From Owenweeksia sp. TMED14 (GTDB lineage: Bacteria; Bacteroidota; Bacteroidia; Flavobacteriales; Schleiferiaceae), in assembly GCA_949529985.1 (NCBI GenBank), contig CATIRS010000049.1:54367-118366 (forward strand): a DNA stretch of 64,000 bases, written 5' to 3'. Shown in pieces: positions 27,542 to 36,844 of this stretch. The number at the start of each line of letters is the position of its first letter. Within the stretch, counting starts at the first letter, position 1. The notes beneath the pieces are model-generated. The model did not search any database, was not told the DNA's origin, and saw only the letters and a list, made by a program, of their open reading frames with translations. A program made the translations under genes and the position numbers.

Positions 27542-29841
27542 GATAAAGTTGATTTTAGATAATCATTAAGCCCTCTAACCCAGTTAGAATATTTAATATT
27601 TTCAAGATCAATATTCATTTCAGGTCCGAATAATCGCCAATGAGTAGACAACGTAAGGCCTGCACCATACCGTGCGGCTAAATCTGTCCATTCCTTAAGA
27701 AAAGAAGTTATTTCCTCAGAACTCAGGTTAATCAAGTTTTGATCCATAATTGCGACGGGATACCATAACCGATAAGGCAATCCAAATTCATTAAAAGCAC
27801 CGTCGTCGCCACCCATCCAAACAGGTATTGGAACAGCGACTCCACACCTGTAACCAGGTCGATGTGCATACTCCATACTCCAATCTTCATCAATATTTGC
27901 CTCATCTATAGCTAGATAAGAATTTGGGATGCTCATACGCAAATAGTGAAACCTTGAACGTACAATTTTTTGCCCTACAATATTAGCTAATATATCGGCT
28001 TCTTTTTTTATCCAAGACTTGTTATTCTCATGCCCCAAATAAGACGGATGAATTCCAATACTAGGAAAATTTTTAAAGAGATTCCTCAAACCTAATTTAA
28101 CTTGCTCACTATGAATAGTTGGACCCTTATCCCACTCCCCTCTAATTGGGCCTACCCAAGCAAAAAACTGAAATTTAACATCTACATAAGAGTCTCTAAG
28201 GGCAATAAAAATATCTGTCGAATCAAATGGATCGATTAAGCTGAAACGAGCTTTAAACCGAGCCCATTTCCCCATTAAAATATCTAATAGAGACCCAAGC
28301 TTCTTATGCAGAAAACTGAAACCTTTAAAAGCATACAAGTGATCAACATCAACAACTATTGTAGCAGGAGGAGGATCTCTATCTGCAAGAATAAAATCTG
28401 ATCTATAATATTGAATAAATTTTTCAGCAAAGAGATGTAATTCAGGAATACCATCGTGGATTTTTTCCTTTAAAACAGTTTGAGAAAAATTTTCACCTTT
28501 ATAACGTCCATGCTCATCGAGACTTGAAGAATGCCATTCCTGACTTCTACTGGCTCCGAAAGCAATCAATGCTAGGTAATCAAGTTTATTGTTAGGAGTA
28601 TGAAAATCACTATTAGTTGTCCATAGCTCCATAGATTCTCTTGAATCCCAAAGATTACTTTTTGGCCAAGAAAGACCATTTTCATTCCAATCAATTTTAA
28701 CTCCGGTTATTCGCCGAACTACATCACCTACGAATAATAAACGTTTATCTTTTATATTCCCCTCTAAAGAAATTGAATTTGGTTTTGTTTCTACATTTAA
28801 CCACAAAGCGTTTGCAATTTTAGTAGCTGCATTTCCATCACCATAAATCGGGGAAAACTCACCACCTTTAAATTCACTAATTACACGTTTGATATATCGT
28901 GCCATTAATTCTGAAGAGCGAAATTCTTCATGGTCAATAAGAATAGAACTCCCTGTGCTAATTAACTCTTTCCATTCTGTCTCTGCCCTTAAAACGATAC
29001 ATGGCCTTTTTAAAAAATATGCCTCTTTCTGTAAGCCTCCAGAATCTGTTATTACCCATTCTGCATTCTCAAGTTCATTAATAAGATCCTTACGACCTAA
29101 TGGATCCAACCAATTAATGTTTTGAGGCAATTTATTGATATCTAACAAACTTCTTAGTCTTGGATGAATAGGCCATTGAATCTGATACTCTTCAGAAAGA
29201 ATGGCTAATGCAGAAATTATTTTTTCTCTGACTTTTTCATTGTCAACATTCGTATTTCTATGCAACGTAACCAATATCCTTTTAGATTGAGGAGACACAT
29301 GTTGTCTAGAGATAAGCAAATCAGCCATAACATCACCAGAGATAATGCTATGCTTTGCACCTCTATCTAGACCTTCTCGTTTCAACTGTAATAGAGCACT
29401 TCGAGAAGGTGCAAAATGCCAATCACTCAAAATATCAGTGAGTATCCTACATCTCTCTTCAGGCATATTAGAATTAAAACTTCTCAGGCCAGCTTCAACA
29501 TGTGCCACTGGGAAACCAGCAATTTTTGACGCCACTGCACCTGTAATTGTTGAGTTTGTATCACCATAAACAATTACAGTTTTAGGATTAATTGTCAATA
29601 AATAATTCTTAATAGCTTTAAGCACTTTAGTAGGAATAGCTTCCCCAAGTGACGGAGTATCCCATTCAAAAACTTTGTCAGGATTAATTCCAAATTCCTT
29701 AAAAAAAACATCACTCATCCCTTCCTCCCAATGCTGTCCAGTGTGGATTATACATTGATGTGCGCCTAGTTTTTTCAGGGCTGTATAAAGTGGTAAGAGT
29801 TTAATGAACTGAGGTCGAGCTCCAACAACATGTGCAATCAT
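27538..29841 (-). CDS. Fusion: UDP-GlcNAc 2-epimerase (WecB-like) + polysaccharide-deacetylase module
   Basis: 767 residues in two parts. Residues 1-~350 are a full WecB-like epimerase, which would convert UDP-GlcNAc to UDP-ManNAc. They show GARPQFIKLLPLY, IHTGQH, VYGDTNSTITGAVASKIAG (Asp94), HVEAGLRSFNSNMPEERCR (Glu116, Glu128-129), LVTLHRNTN (His194), and VITDSGGLQKEAYFLKRPCI. Residues ~365-767 look like the Bacteroidota DUF7033 plus NodB-type deacetylase pair. They carry PPATIVVDVDHLYAFKG (catalytic and metal Asp region), SIGIHPSYLGH, SRFHYLRMSIPNSYLAIDEA, and AHRPGYRCG. In the genomes I know, these are usually separate genes. There is no stop or frame change between the halves. It is the first gene of an overlapping set with the FemAB-like gene and LysR. 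Substrate inferred: a GlcNAc/ManNAc-type sugar. Confidence 0.85.
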   Translation of the reverse strand: MIAHVVGARPQFIKLLPLYTALKKLGAHQCIIHTGQHWEEGMSDVFFKEFGINPDKVFEWDTPSLGEAIPTKVLKAIKNYLLTINPKTVIVYGDTNSTITGAVASKIAGFPVAHVEAGLRSFNSNMPEERCRILTDILSDWHFAPSRSALLQLKREGLDRGAKHSIISGDVMADLLISRQHVSPQSKRILVTLHRNTNVDNEKVREKIISALAILSEEYQIQWPIHPRLRSLLDINKLPQNINWLDPLGRKDLINELENAEWVITDSGGLQKEAYFLKRPCIVLRAETEWKELISTGSSILIDHEEFRSSELMARYIKRVISEFKGGEFSPIYGDGNAATKIANALWLNVETKPNSISLEGNIKDKRLLFVGDVVRRITGVKIDWNENGLSWPKSNLWDSRESMELWTTNSDFHTPNNKLDYLALIAFGASRSQEWHSSSLDEHGRYKGENFSQTVLKEKIHDGIPELHLFAEKFIQYYRSDFILADRDPPPATIVVDVDHLYAFKGFSFLHKKLGSLLDILMGKWARFKARFSLIDPFDSTDIFIALRDSYVDVKFQFFAWVGPIRGEWDKGPTIHSEQVKLGLRNLFKNFPSIGIHPSYLGHENNKSWIKKEADILANIVGQKIVRSRFHYLRMSIPNSYLAIDEANIDEDWSMEYAHRPGYRCGVAVPIPVWMGGDDGAFNEFGLPYRLWYPVAIMDQNLINLSSEEITSFLKEWTDLAARYGAGLTLSTHWRLFGPEMNIDLENIKYSNWVRGLNDYLKSTLS

Positions 29842-29970
29842 ATGTGCAATCTAAAAAAATAACCATCCTGTTTAAAACAAAGCTACACTAATCCAAACAA
29901 CTCCAAAATAAAAGTGGTGTTATAAAAAAGGCATCAAATAAAATATCCTTTGAAGTTATTTCGTAATAAA

Positions 29971-29996
29971 AAAGCCGCTTTGACTAAAGCGGCTTT
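29971..29996 (-). terminator. Rho-independent terminator after rpsT
   Basis: AAAGCCGCTTT and AAAGCGGCTTT pair around a GACT loop. On the minus strand the stem is followed by a T run (TTTTTTATTA). It lies 20 bases after the rpsT stop. Confidence 0.9.
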
Positions 29997-30016
29997 AATG
30001 TTTTCAAATAAAAATC

Positions 30017-30271
30017 TTATTTTAAACCGTTGACATGAAGAGATAAGCTCGATTTTAAATTCGAGGCTTTATTCCTGTGAATTATATTTCGTTTTGCTAG
30101 TTTATCCAGGGCAGAAGAAACCAAAGGCAATTGAACAGCAGCGGCAGCAGCATCCGTCATAAGTCTTAGAGAGCGAACAGCATTACGAGCTGTTTTGTGG
30201 TAATACTTGTTATGGACACTTCTTTTGTGCATTTGACGTATCCGCTTTATTGATGATTGATGATTTGCCAT
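30017..30271 (-). CDS. rpsT: 30S ribosomal protein S20
   Basis: Primary 16S rRNA-binding protein at the bottom of the small subunit, 84 residues. MANHQSSIKRIRQMHKRSVH and the basic three-helix pattern, ending in LAKRNIIHRNKASNLKSSLS, are S20 hallmarks. It follows tRNA-Glu on the same strand by about 33 bases and ends at a clear hairpin terminator, so tRNA-Glu and rpsT are probably co-transcribed. No Shine-Dalgarno sequence is present. Confidence 0.97.
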   Translation of the reverse strand: MANHQSSIKRIRQMHKRSVHNKYYHKTARNAVRSLRLMTDAAAAAVQLPLVSSALDKLAKRNIIHRNKASNLKSSLSLHVNGLK

Positions 30272-30304
30272 AATAATGTTAACTATATTTTTATTTCAAT
30301 TTTG

Positions 30305-30378
30305 TGACCCGTACGGGATTCGAACCCGTGATCTTCTCCGTGAAAGGGAGATGTCCTAAACCGCTAGACGAACGGGCC
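30305..30378 (-). tRNA. tRNA-Glu (anticodon TTC)
   Basis: 74 bases on the minus strand. The acceptor stem GGCCCGT pairs with ACGGGTC (one G-T pair). The D-arm holds AGCGGTTTAGGA. The anticodon loop CTTTCAC sits between CTCCC and GGGAG-type stem sides, with TTC as anticodon. The T-arm contains GGTTCGAATCC. The discriminator base is A and CCA is not encoded. A TACATTTG promoter-like box lies about 20 bases upstream. Confidence 0.97.
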
Positions 30379-30396
30379 AAAAGCATTTTTGGTGTG

Positions 30397-30404
30397 CAAA
30401 TGTA
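30397..30404 (-). promoter_or_regulatory. Putative -7 box (TACATTTG) of tRNA-Glu-rpsT
   Basis: Exact TAnnTTTG match, 18 bases before the tRNA 5' end, at a distance that fits tRNA transcription. A second match (TATATTTG, 30431-30438) lies 26 bases further upstream. Confidence 0.5.
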
Positions 30405-30430
30405 TTACAAAATCCGCATTTCGTCACTAG

Positions 30431-30438
30431 CAAATATA
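30431..30438 (-). promoter_or_regulatory. Second upstream -7-like box (TATATTTG)
   Basis: Exact consensus match on the minus strand, upstream of the first box. It may be an alternative start of tRNA-Glu-rpsT transcription, or its TTTG may act as a displaced -33 element. Weak on its own. Confidence 0.3.
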
Positions 30439-30539
30439 ATTTAATGCAATCATCCTTTTTTTCCGTGTTAAAATGCTCCAATGGTTAACTAACTAATTTT
30501 TCAATTAGGAGATATTAAAGCTAAGTTTAGTATTAAAAA

Positions 30540-32012
30540 CTAATATGCCCTAGCAAAAAGAACTCTTTCCTTTGATTGATCGCCAGTAAGAATACAGACA
30601 CCATCCTCTTTTTTATTATCAATAGGAATACATCTGATAGTAGCTTTAGTTTTATTTTTAATTCTGTCTTCTGTCTCACTAGTTCCATCCCAATGTGCTG
30701 AAACAAAACCACCTTTATCAAGTGCCAACTCAAAAGAGTCCCACGTATCCACAATATGGATACTAGAATCGCGTGATTCTTTTGCCTTTTGGAAAAGATC
30801 CTTTTGAATTGTAGACAAAAGTTCTTCTATGTACTTTGGCAGATTTTCTAAGACGACTGATTCTTTTGAAAGAGTGTCACGGCGGGCAACTTCAGCAGTA
30901 CCCTTTTCCAAATCTCTTGGTCCGATTGCAATACGAATAGGAACACCTTTTAATTCATATTCATTGAACTTCCACCCAGGCTTATAAGTATCCCGATTAT
31001 CATATTTAACTCGTATGTCTATGTTCTTTAAAGTTGAAAAAATCTTTTCAGCAACTTTATCAAGTTCCATGAGCTCGTCATTATTTCTATAAATAGGAAT
31101 TATGACTACCTGAATGGGAGCAAGTTTTGGAGGTAAGACAAGACCATTATCATCTGAATGTGTCATAATAAGAGCACCCATCAATCTCGTAGAGACGCCC
31201 CATGAAGTACCCCAAACATATTTCATCTGACCACTCTTATCTTGAAATTTAACATCAAAAGCCTTAGCAAAATTCTGACCTAAAAAATGCGAAGTGCCAG
31301 CTTGCAAAGCCTTTCCATCCTGCATTAATGTTTCGATACAATAAGTTTCAAGAGCTCCTGCAAATCTTTCATTAGCAGACTTCGTGCCTCTAATTACAGG
31401 AATGGCCATATGATCTTCTACAAAATCACCATAGACATCAAGCATTTGCCTAGCCTCTGAAACAGCCTCTCCCTCAGTTGCATGAGCTGTATGACCTTCC
31501 TGCCACAAAAATTCCGATGTTCTTAGGAAAAGGCGAGTACGCATTTCCCATCTAACGACATTCGCCCATTGATTAACTAAAATGGGTAAGTCTCTATAAC
31601 TCTGAACCCAGTTCTTATAGGTATTCCAGATAATTGTTTCAGAAGTCGGCCGAACTATGAGTTCCTCTTCCAGTTTAGCTGTTTCGTCAACGATAACCCC
31701 AGGTCCATTTGGGTTGTTTTTCAACCGGTAATGCGTAACTATGGCACATTCTTTAGCAAAGCCTTCTACGTGATCTGCTTCCTTAGAAAAATGACTTTTT
31801 GGAATAAAAAGCGGGAAATAAGCATTAACGTGTCCCGTTTCTTTGAAACGATAATCCAACTCAGACTGAATTTCTTCCCAAATAGCAAAGCCGTAAGGTT
31901 TTATTATCATACAGCCTCTAACTCCGGAATTATCGGCTAAATCCGCCTGAACAACTAACTCGTTATACCAACGACTATAATCGTTTTTTCTAGGTGTAAG
32001 GTTTTTTGCCAT
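30540..32012 (-). CDS. proS: Prolyl-tRNA synthetase (short, archaeal/eukaryote-like form)
   Basis: Charges tRNA-Pro with proline, 490 residues. It has the class II motifs in [20 protein letters not shown] (motif 2 region) and [36 protein letters not shown] and [20 protein letters not shown] (motif 3) are also present. The anticodon-binding domain starts at [10 protein letters not shown]. The C-terminal zinc-binding-like domain ends in LFARAY. It lacks the INS editing domain of the E. coli long form. Start ATG 32012; a TACCTTTG box lies 45 bases upstream. tRNA-Glu and rpsT lie downstream on the same strand. Confidence 0.97.
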   Translation of the reverse strand: MAKNLTPRKNDYSRWYNELVVQADLADNSGVRGCMIIKPYGFAIWEEIQSELDYRFKETGHVNAYFPLFIPKSHFSKEADHVEGFAKECAIVTHYRLKNNPNGPGVIVDETAKLEEELIVRPTSETIIWNTYKNWVQSYRDLPILVNQWANVVRWEMRTRLFLRTSEFLWQEGHTAHATEGEAVSEARQMLDVYGDFVEDHMAIPVIRGTKSANERFAGALETYCIETLMQDGKALQAGTSHFLGQNFAKAFDVKFQDKSGQMKYVWGTSWGVSTRLMGALIMTHSDDNGLVLPPKLAPIQVVIIPIYRNNDELMELDKVAEKIFSTLKNIDIRVKYDNRDTYKPGWKFNEYELKGVPIRIAIGPRDLEKGTAEVARRDTLSKESVVLENLPKYIEELLSTIQKDLFQKAKESRDSSIHIVDTWDSFELALDKGGFVSAHWDGTSETEDRIKNKTKATIRCIPIDNKKEDGVCILTGDQSKERVLFARAY

Positions 32013-32325
32013 TTTAAAATGGTGTGGGTTTTGTAATTGTTACTTGTATATTTCTCCAAAGGTACTCCATCACGAGATATAAGATTTTCACTCTTTTTTG
32101 CGTCATACTGTTTGCTAGTTGCTTAATTCAAAGTCCGGATAGGCTTACTTCATTTTATGATGGAATCCTTGGAGGCCCTACACTGTATCAAATACTCAAA
32201 GAAAAGGAGACATACTTCAACCAATTAAGGGAGAGCCTTAAACTTTTTCATCTCATCAAACTGCATTGCTTGGAACATAGAGTTTAAGTATTGCGTTGAA
32301 TTTTTTCCTGCAGTATATTCGAAGA
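32013..32325. other. Intergenic region between proS and the BNR protein, with a doubtful lipoprotein-like frame
   Basis: About 313 bases. The minus strand holds the proS promoter candidate. On the plus strand a frame from a GTG at 32024 to 32287 has no internal ATG. It reads RYKIFTLFCVILFASC, like a lipoprotein signal, then a short acidic and basic stretch ending LHCLEHRV. The absence of a normal start and its overlap with the promoter make a functional gene unlikely; it could be a remnant. I see no RNA or repeat. Confidence 0.35.
32057..32064 (-). promoter_or_regulatory. Putative -7 box (TACCTTTG) of proS
   Basis: Exact TAnnTTTG match on the minus strand, 44 bases before the proS ATG. It lies inside the doubtful plus-strand reading frame 32024-32287. 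Confidence 0.5.
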
Positions 32326-35300
32326 ATGAAGTCAAACACATTTCTTTTTATTTTTATTTTTTCTTTTTTTTCAAGTTTTGGACAAAACACCAATTCATTT
32401 AAATGGAGATCCATCGGACCCGCAGTAACTTCTGGAAGAGTTTCTGATTTGGCTGTAGATCCAAATAATCCTGACCATTGGTTTGTTGCTGCGGCATCAG
32501 GTGGAGTTTGGAAAACAATTAACCATGGTCTCACTTTCAAACCAGTATTCGACAACCAAGGCTCCTATTCAATTGGATGTATAACCATTGACCCTAATAA
32601 CTCTAATATTATTTGGGTTGGTACTGGAGAAAATAATAATCAAAGATCAGTCGCATATGGAGATGGTGTTTACCGATCTGAAGATGGTGGTAACTCATGG
32701 GAAAATATGGGGTTAGAAAAATCAGAGCATGTTGGAATGATCAGGGTTCATCCCAATAATTCAAATATCATTTGGGTCGCGGCATATGGTCCAGTTTGGA
32801 ATTCTGGTGGAGAACGAGGAATATACAAGACCTTAGATGGAGGAAAGAATTGGGCTCGAGTTTTATACGTCTCAGAGCACACAGGATTTAACGAAATACA
32901 CTTTGACCCAAGAAATCCAGATATTTTATATGCTACTGCACATCAAAGGCAAAGAAAAGTGTGGACTTATGTATCAGGAGGTCCTGAGAGTCAGCTTTAT
33001 AAATCTGAAGATGGTGGCGTTAACTGGATTAAATTAAATAATGGACTACCTAGCAATGATAAAGGTCGTTTTGCATTAGCTATTTCACCTGTAAACCCAG
33101 ATATTTTATACTGCATGATTGAAGGCCACGGGACCTTTAAAAGCGAGAATAGAGGAGCGAGTTTCAAAAAACAAAGTGAGCATTCAACAAGTGGAAATTA
33201 TTATGTTGAATTATTTGCATCTCCCCATGACATTAATACGGTGTATAGTATGGATACATATGCACAGTGGTCGGAAGACGGCGGAAAGACATTTAAAGGA
33301 CTTGGTGAAAATGGTAAACACGTAGATAATCACGTTGCCTGGATTGACCCAGCTAATAAGGAACATTTAATTCTTGGTTGTGATGGCGGGTTATATGAAA
33401 CCTGGGATCATGCAAATTCTTGGCACTTTAAATCTAATTTACCAATCACCCAATTTTATAGAGTAACTACGGATAATGCAAGTCCATTTTATAATGTTTA
33501 CGGTGGAACTCAAGATAATTTTTCCTTGGGAGGGCCCAGCAGAACTATTAATGACAGAGGAATTGTAAATAGTGATTGGTATGTAACTCAAACCGGAGAC
33601 GGATTTGAATCTCAAGTCGACCCTTTAAATCCAAATATTGTTTACGCTCAAGCCCAATACGGATGGCTTCAACGTTATGATAGACTGAGTGGCGAAGGTG
33701 TACCGATAAAGCCGATACCTGGACCAAATGAAAAAGCACTTAGATGGAATTGGGATGCTCCATTAATAATTAGTCCACATAATAATAAGACCTTATACTT
33801 TGCAGCGAATAAAATATTTAAAAGCACAGACAGAGGTAACTCTTGGAAATTTATATCTAATGATTTAACTCGACAAATCGATCGAAACACTTTGCCAATA
33901 ATGAATAAAGTTTGGAGTATTGATGCCATTTCAAAAAATAGAAGTACAACTATATATGGCAATATTGTGGCACTACATGAATCTAGTTTGCAAAAAGGTT
34001 TAATATATGCAGGTACAGATGATGGTTTGATTCAAGTAACTGAAAACGATGGTGGTTTATGGAGAGAAATTGAGAAATTTCCTTTTGTGCCGGCTAATAC
34101 ATATGTTAATGATATAAAATCGTCACTTCATAATAGCGATATCGTCTACGCCGCGTTTAATAATCACAAAAATGGTGACTTCAAACCGTATATGATTATG
34201 AGTAAAAACAAAGGAAAAACTTGGTCTAATATTTCTGGAGATCTCCCAAAAAGAGGGTCCGTATATAGTTTAGCCGAAGACCATATCAATCCCCTTTTAC
34301 TTTTTGCGGGAACTGAATTTGGTATATATTTTACGATTGATGGTGGTGCGCATTGGGAGAAATTAGGATCTGGATTGCCCACAGTTGCCGTTAGAGACAT
34401 TGAAATTCAAAGACGAGAAAATGACCTTATTCTGGCAACATTCGGAAGAGGATTCTACATATTAGATGATTACAGTCCTCTTAGAGAATTATCGGAAGAA
34501 AATTTGGAGAAAGAAGTCTTTGCATTTCGAACTAAACCAGGTCTTCTTTTTCATGAAGCAAGCCCTATCGGCTATGGACCTCCAGGATTCATGGGAGCAG
34601 AATATTTCATGGCGAAGAATCCAAACTTAGGCGTGACATTTACATATAATATCAAAAAAGCACCTAAAAGTTTAAAAGCAACGAGACAAGAAAAAGAGAA
34701 AGGACAGTTAAAGATTTCTTATCCAAGTGTAAATGACATAAGAAAAGAAAAACATGAAATAAATCCATACCTCCTTATAGTTATTAGTGACGAAAATGGA
34801 ACTCCATTGCGTCGAATAAAAAGGCCTTACACTAGTGGAATCAGTCGATATACATGGGATGGAAATGTCAGTAGAAAAGATGCCCCTGAAAGAGGTGCGC
34901 ATTTCGCTTCCCCGGGAACTTACTCTTATCAAATAATCTGTTTTTCAAAAGGGGTTTTTGACACTTTGTCTTTGAGCGAAAATTTTAAATTGAAGCATCT
35001 TAATAATCTATCTCTACCTGATCTAGGTGATGAACTTTTAAAATTTCAATCGAGATCAAATGGAGTCTTAAGGAAATACGATAGATTAGATATGAGCTTA
35101 AATGAAACTTCAGAAATCGCAAAAAAGCTTAAGGAGGCTCTTAAAATGACGCCAGAAAGCAACTTGAAAGATCTAGAGACAATACTTATTCTTGAGCGAG
35201 ATTTACGAACAATCCTTGCAGAGATGAAAGGCGATAAAGATATTTCGCAACACGAATTTGAAGTGCTCCCAGGTCTTAGCGAGCGACTTTCGATGGCTAC

Positions 35301-35490
35301 TTGGGGCTCATTTGGAATGAGATCAGAACCAACTTCAACAATGAAAGAGCAATTAAGAATTGTTGAGGATGCTATACCAGAACTTGAAACTAAGTTAAAG
35401 AGAATTATTAATTCTATTGAAAAAATAGAGATGCAGGCAATTAAATCGGGCTCGCCATACATAAGAGGAGGATTAAACAGAATATTTTAG
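32326..35490 (+). CDS. Secreted BNR/VPS10-type beta-propeller protein (glycosyl-hydrolase-like)
   Basis: 1054 residues, exported: MKSNTFLFIFIFSFFSSFGQ is a signal peptide, so the ATG at 32326 is chosen over one at 32296. Many BNR/Asp-box repeats follow, for example YRSEDGGNSWENMG, YKTLDGGKNWARV, YKSEDGGVNWIKL, FKSTDRGNSWKFIS and YFTIDGGAHWEKLG. They indicate two beta-propellers of the sortilin/VPS10 type. The last ~350 residues form a separate region: a beta-sandwich-like part (RYTWDGNVSRKDAPERGAHF) and a helical C-terminus. No T9SS tail is evident. Such proteins are common in Bacteroidota and often labelled glycosyl hydrolase without proof. Activity unknown. Confidence 0.85.
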   Translation: MKSNTFLFIFIFSFFSSFGQNTNSFKWRSIGPAVTSGRVSDLAVDPNNPDHWFVAAASGGVWKTINHGLTFKPVFDNQGSYSIGCITIDPNNSNIIWVGTGENNNQRSVAYGDGVYRSEDGGNSWENMGLEKSEHVGMIRVHPNNSNIIWVAAYGPVWNSGGERGIYKTLDGGKNWARVLYVSEHTGFNEIHFDPRNPDILYATAHQRQRKVWTYVSGGPESQLYKSEDGGVNWIKLNNGLPSNDKGRFALAISPVNPDILYCMIEGHGTFKSENRGASFKKQSEHSTSGNYYVELFASPHDINTVYSMDTYAQWSEDGGKTFKGLGENGKHVDNHVAWIDPANKEHLILGCDGGLYETWDHANSWHFKSNLPITQFYRVTTDNASPFYNVYGGTQDNFSLGGPSRTINDRGIVNSDWYVTQTGDGFESQVDPLNPNIVYAQAQYGWLQRYDRLSGEGVPIKPIPGPNEKALRWNWDAPLIISPHNNKTLYFAANKIFKSTDRGNSWKFISNDLTRQIDRNTLPIMNKVWSIDAISKNRSTTIYGNIVALHESSLQKGLIYAGTDDGLIQVTENDGGLWREIEKFPFVPANTYVNDIKSSLHNSDIVYAAFNNHKNGDFKPYMIMSKNKGKTWSNISGDLPKRGSVYSLAEDHINPLLLFAGTEFGIYFTIDGGAHWEKLGSGLPTVAVRDIEIQRRENDLILATFGRGFYILDDYSPLRELSEENLEKEVFAFRTKPGLLFHEASPIGYGPPGFMGAEYFMAKNPNLGVTFTYNIKKAPKSLKATRQEKEKGQLKISYPSVNDIRKEKHEINPYLLIVISDENGTPLRRIKRPYTSGISRYTWDGNVSRKDAPERGAHFASPGTYSYQIICFSKGVFDTLSLSENFKLKHLNNLSLPDLGDELLKFQSRSNGVLRKYDRLDMSLNETSEIAKKLKEALKMTPESNLKDLETILILERDLRTILAEMKGDKDISQHEFEVLPGLSERLSMATWGSFGMRSEPTSTMKEQLRIVEDAIPELETKLKRIINSIEKIEMQAIKSGSPYIRGGLNRIF

Positions 35491-35630
35491 AACAGCTTTA
35501 AAGCCATAATCTAGTGGCCAAGGACCTTCATTCAATATAACTTTATAATCAATACTCCCGCTTGAGAAGGAAGTGACAATTTAAAATATCGTCAAAAGAA
35601 TTTCTTCATAATCTGCAAGAACATTAAAAT

Positions 35631-36704
35631 CTAAACGCGGTAAACAAAAGCGTTAATATTCATACCAGCGCCTACAGATGCAAAAAGTAAAACATCTCCT
35701 TCTTCAACTTTGTGCCCCATATACTGTTCCTTTCTAACTAAATCCAACAAAGTAGGAACAGTTGCGACAGAACTATTGCCCGCCCATTGAATTGACATTG
35801 GCATCACGACATCTAAATTTGGTTTCATCCTATAAAGTTTAAAAAGACGTTCACCGACGGAATGATCTAACTTGGCATTTGCCTGATGCATAAAAATCTT
35901 CTTGACTTCTGATAGATGAACTCCCGCATTATCCAGAGCAGCCTTCATCGCATCTGGAACTTTGGATATTGCAAACTCGTAGATTTTACGTCCTTTCATC
36001 TTTAGAAACTTCTCTTTTCGGTCTAATTTTAGATTATTTGAAGGATTTGATTTTAAGAAATAAACTTCATTTTTTGTGTAAGAAGCAGCAGCTCTTCCTA
36101 GAATTCCCTTTTCCAATTTCGTTTCCTGAAGTTCAAAACAAGCAGCACCCGCGCCATCGGAAAAAATCATAGAATCTCTATCGTGTTTATCTACAGTTCT
36201 TGATAGAGTCTCAGAACCAATAACCAGAGCACGCTTTGCAATCCCACTTCTTAAATATGCTTCAGCAATTATAACACCTTGAATCCACCCAGGACAACCC
36301 GCCAAAACGTCAAAAGCAACAACATTAGGATTTTCAATTCCCATTATGTGTTTAACTCTTGAGGCAAGAGGAGGCATTTGGTCAATAATCCTAGAACCGT
36401 TCTCAATATCGCCAAAATTATGCCCTACAATCAATAAATCTAAATCCTCTTTATCCCATCCAGAATCCTCGAGAGCTTTTAAAGCTGCTTCGGCAGCCAA
36501 ATCTTTGGAAGTTTGGCCTGGCTTTGCATAACGACGTTCAGAAATTTCAGTTATTTTTTGAAATTTATCGATAATTACATCATTTGCATACTCAAATGGA
36601 ATTCCATTTTCATCTAAAAAATCATGACCAAGGAATGCACTATTTGGAACAACCACGTCTGGAATGACGGATCCTGTACCCGTGATAATTATAGAAGATT
36701 TCAT
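35631..36704 (-). CDS. 3-oxoacyl-ACP synthase III family protein (FabH-like)
   Basis: Thiolase-fold condensing enzyme, 357 residues, expected to start fatty-acid or related chain synthesis from acyl-CoA. The catalytic triad is visible: Cys in FDVLAGCPGWIQG, His in FMHQANAK, and Asn in WAGNSSVATVP. The C-terminal glycine-rich FASVGAGMNINAFVYRV is typical. It differs from housekeeping FabH (ACAGF, PHQANLR), so it may belong to a branch with another acyl substrate. It stands alone. The 140 bases after its stop hold no gene that I can support. Confidence 0.88.
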   Translation of the reverse strand: MKSSIIITGTGSVIPDVVVPNSAFLGHDFLDENGIPFEYANDVIIDKFQKITEISERRYAKPGQTSKDLAAEAALKALEDSGWDKEDLDLLIVGHNFGDIENGSRIIDQMPPLASRVKHIMGIENPNVVAFDVLAGCPGWIQGVIIAEAYLRSGIAKRALVIGSETLSRTVDKHDRDSMIFSDGAGAACFELQETKLEKGILGRAAASYTKNEVYFLKSNPSNNLKLDRKEKFLKMKGRKIYEFAISKVPDAMKAALDNAGVHLSEVKKIFMHQANAKLDHSVGERLFKLYRMKPNLDVVMPMSIQWAGNSSVATVPTLLDLVRKEQYMGHKVEEGDVLLFASVGAGMNINAFVYRV

Positions 36705-36738
36705 GGCTGTAAAAGTACTTTTTTATTTGAATCATCCG

Positions 36739-36746
36739 TACTTTTG
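36739..36746 (+). promoter_or_regulatory. Putative -7 box (TACTTTTG) of folE
   Basis: Exact TAnnTTTG match followed by C, about 98 bases before the folE ATG. It implies a fairly long A+T-rich leader. Confidence 0.45.
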
Positions 36747-36844
36747 CAACCTCATTTTATTTTCAATAAAAAATAATAAAATGTCAACAATTGCATTTAT
36801 CAGCTGTTAAACATTTATAAATATTTACTGAAGACTATAAAAGT

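Noticed and set aside
35046-35462. 138-codon minus-strand frame
   Set aside because: Opposite the C-terminal part of the BNR protein; no recognisable features.
35491-35630. Short minus-strand reading SGSIDYKVILNEGPWPLDYG after the FabH-like gene
   Set aside because: Fewer than 40 codons, no start, and no downstream or upstream partner; too weak to call a gene remnant.
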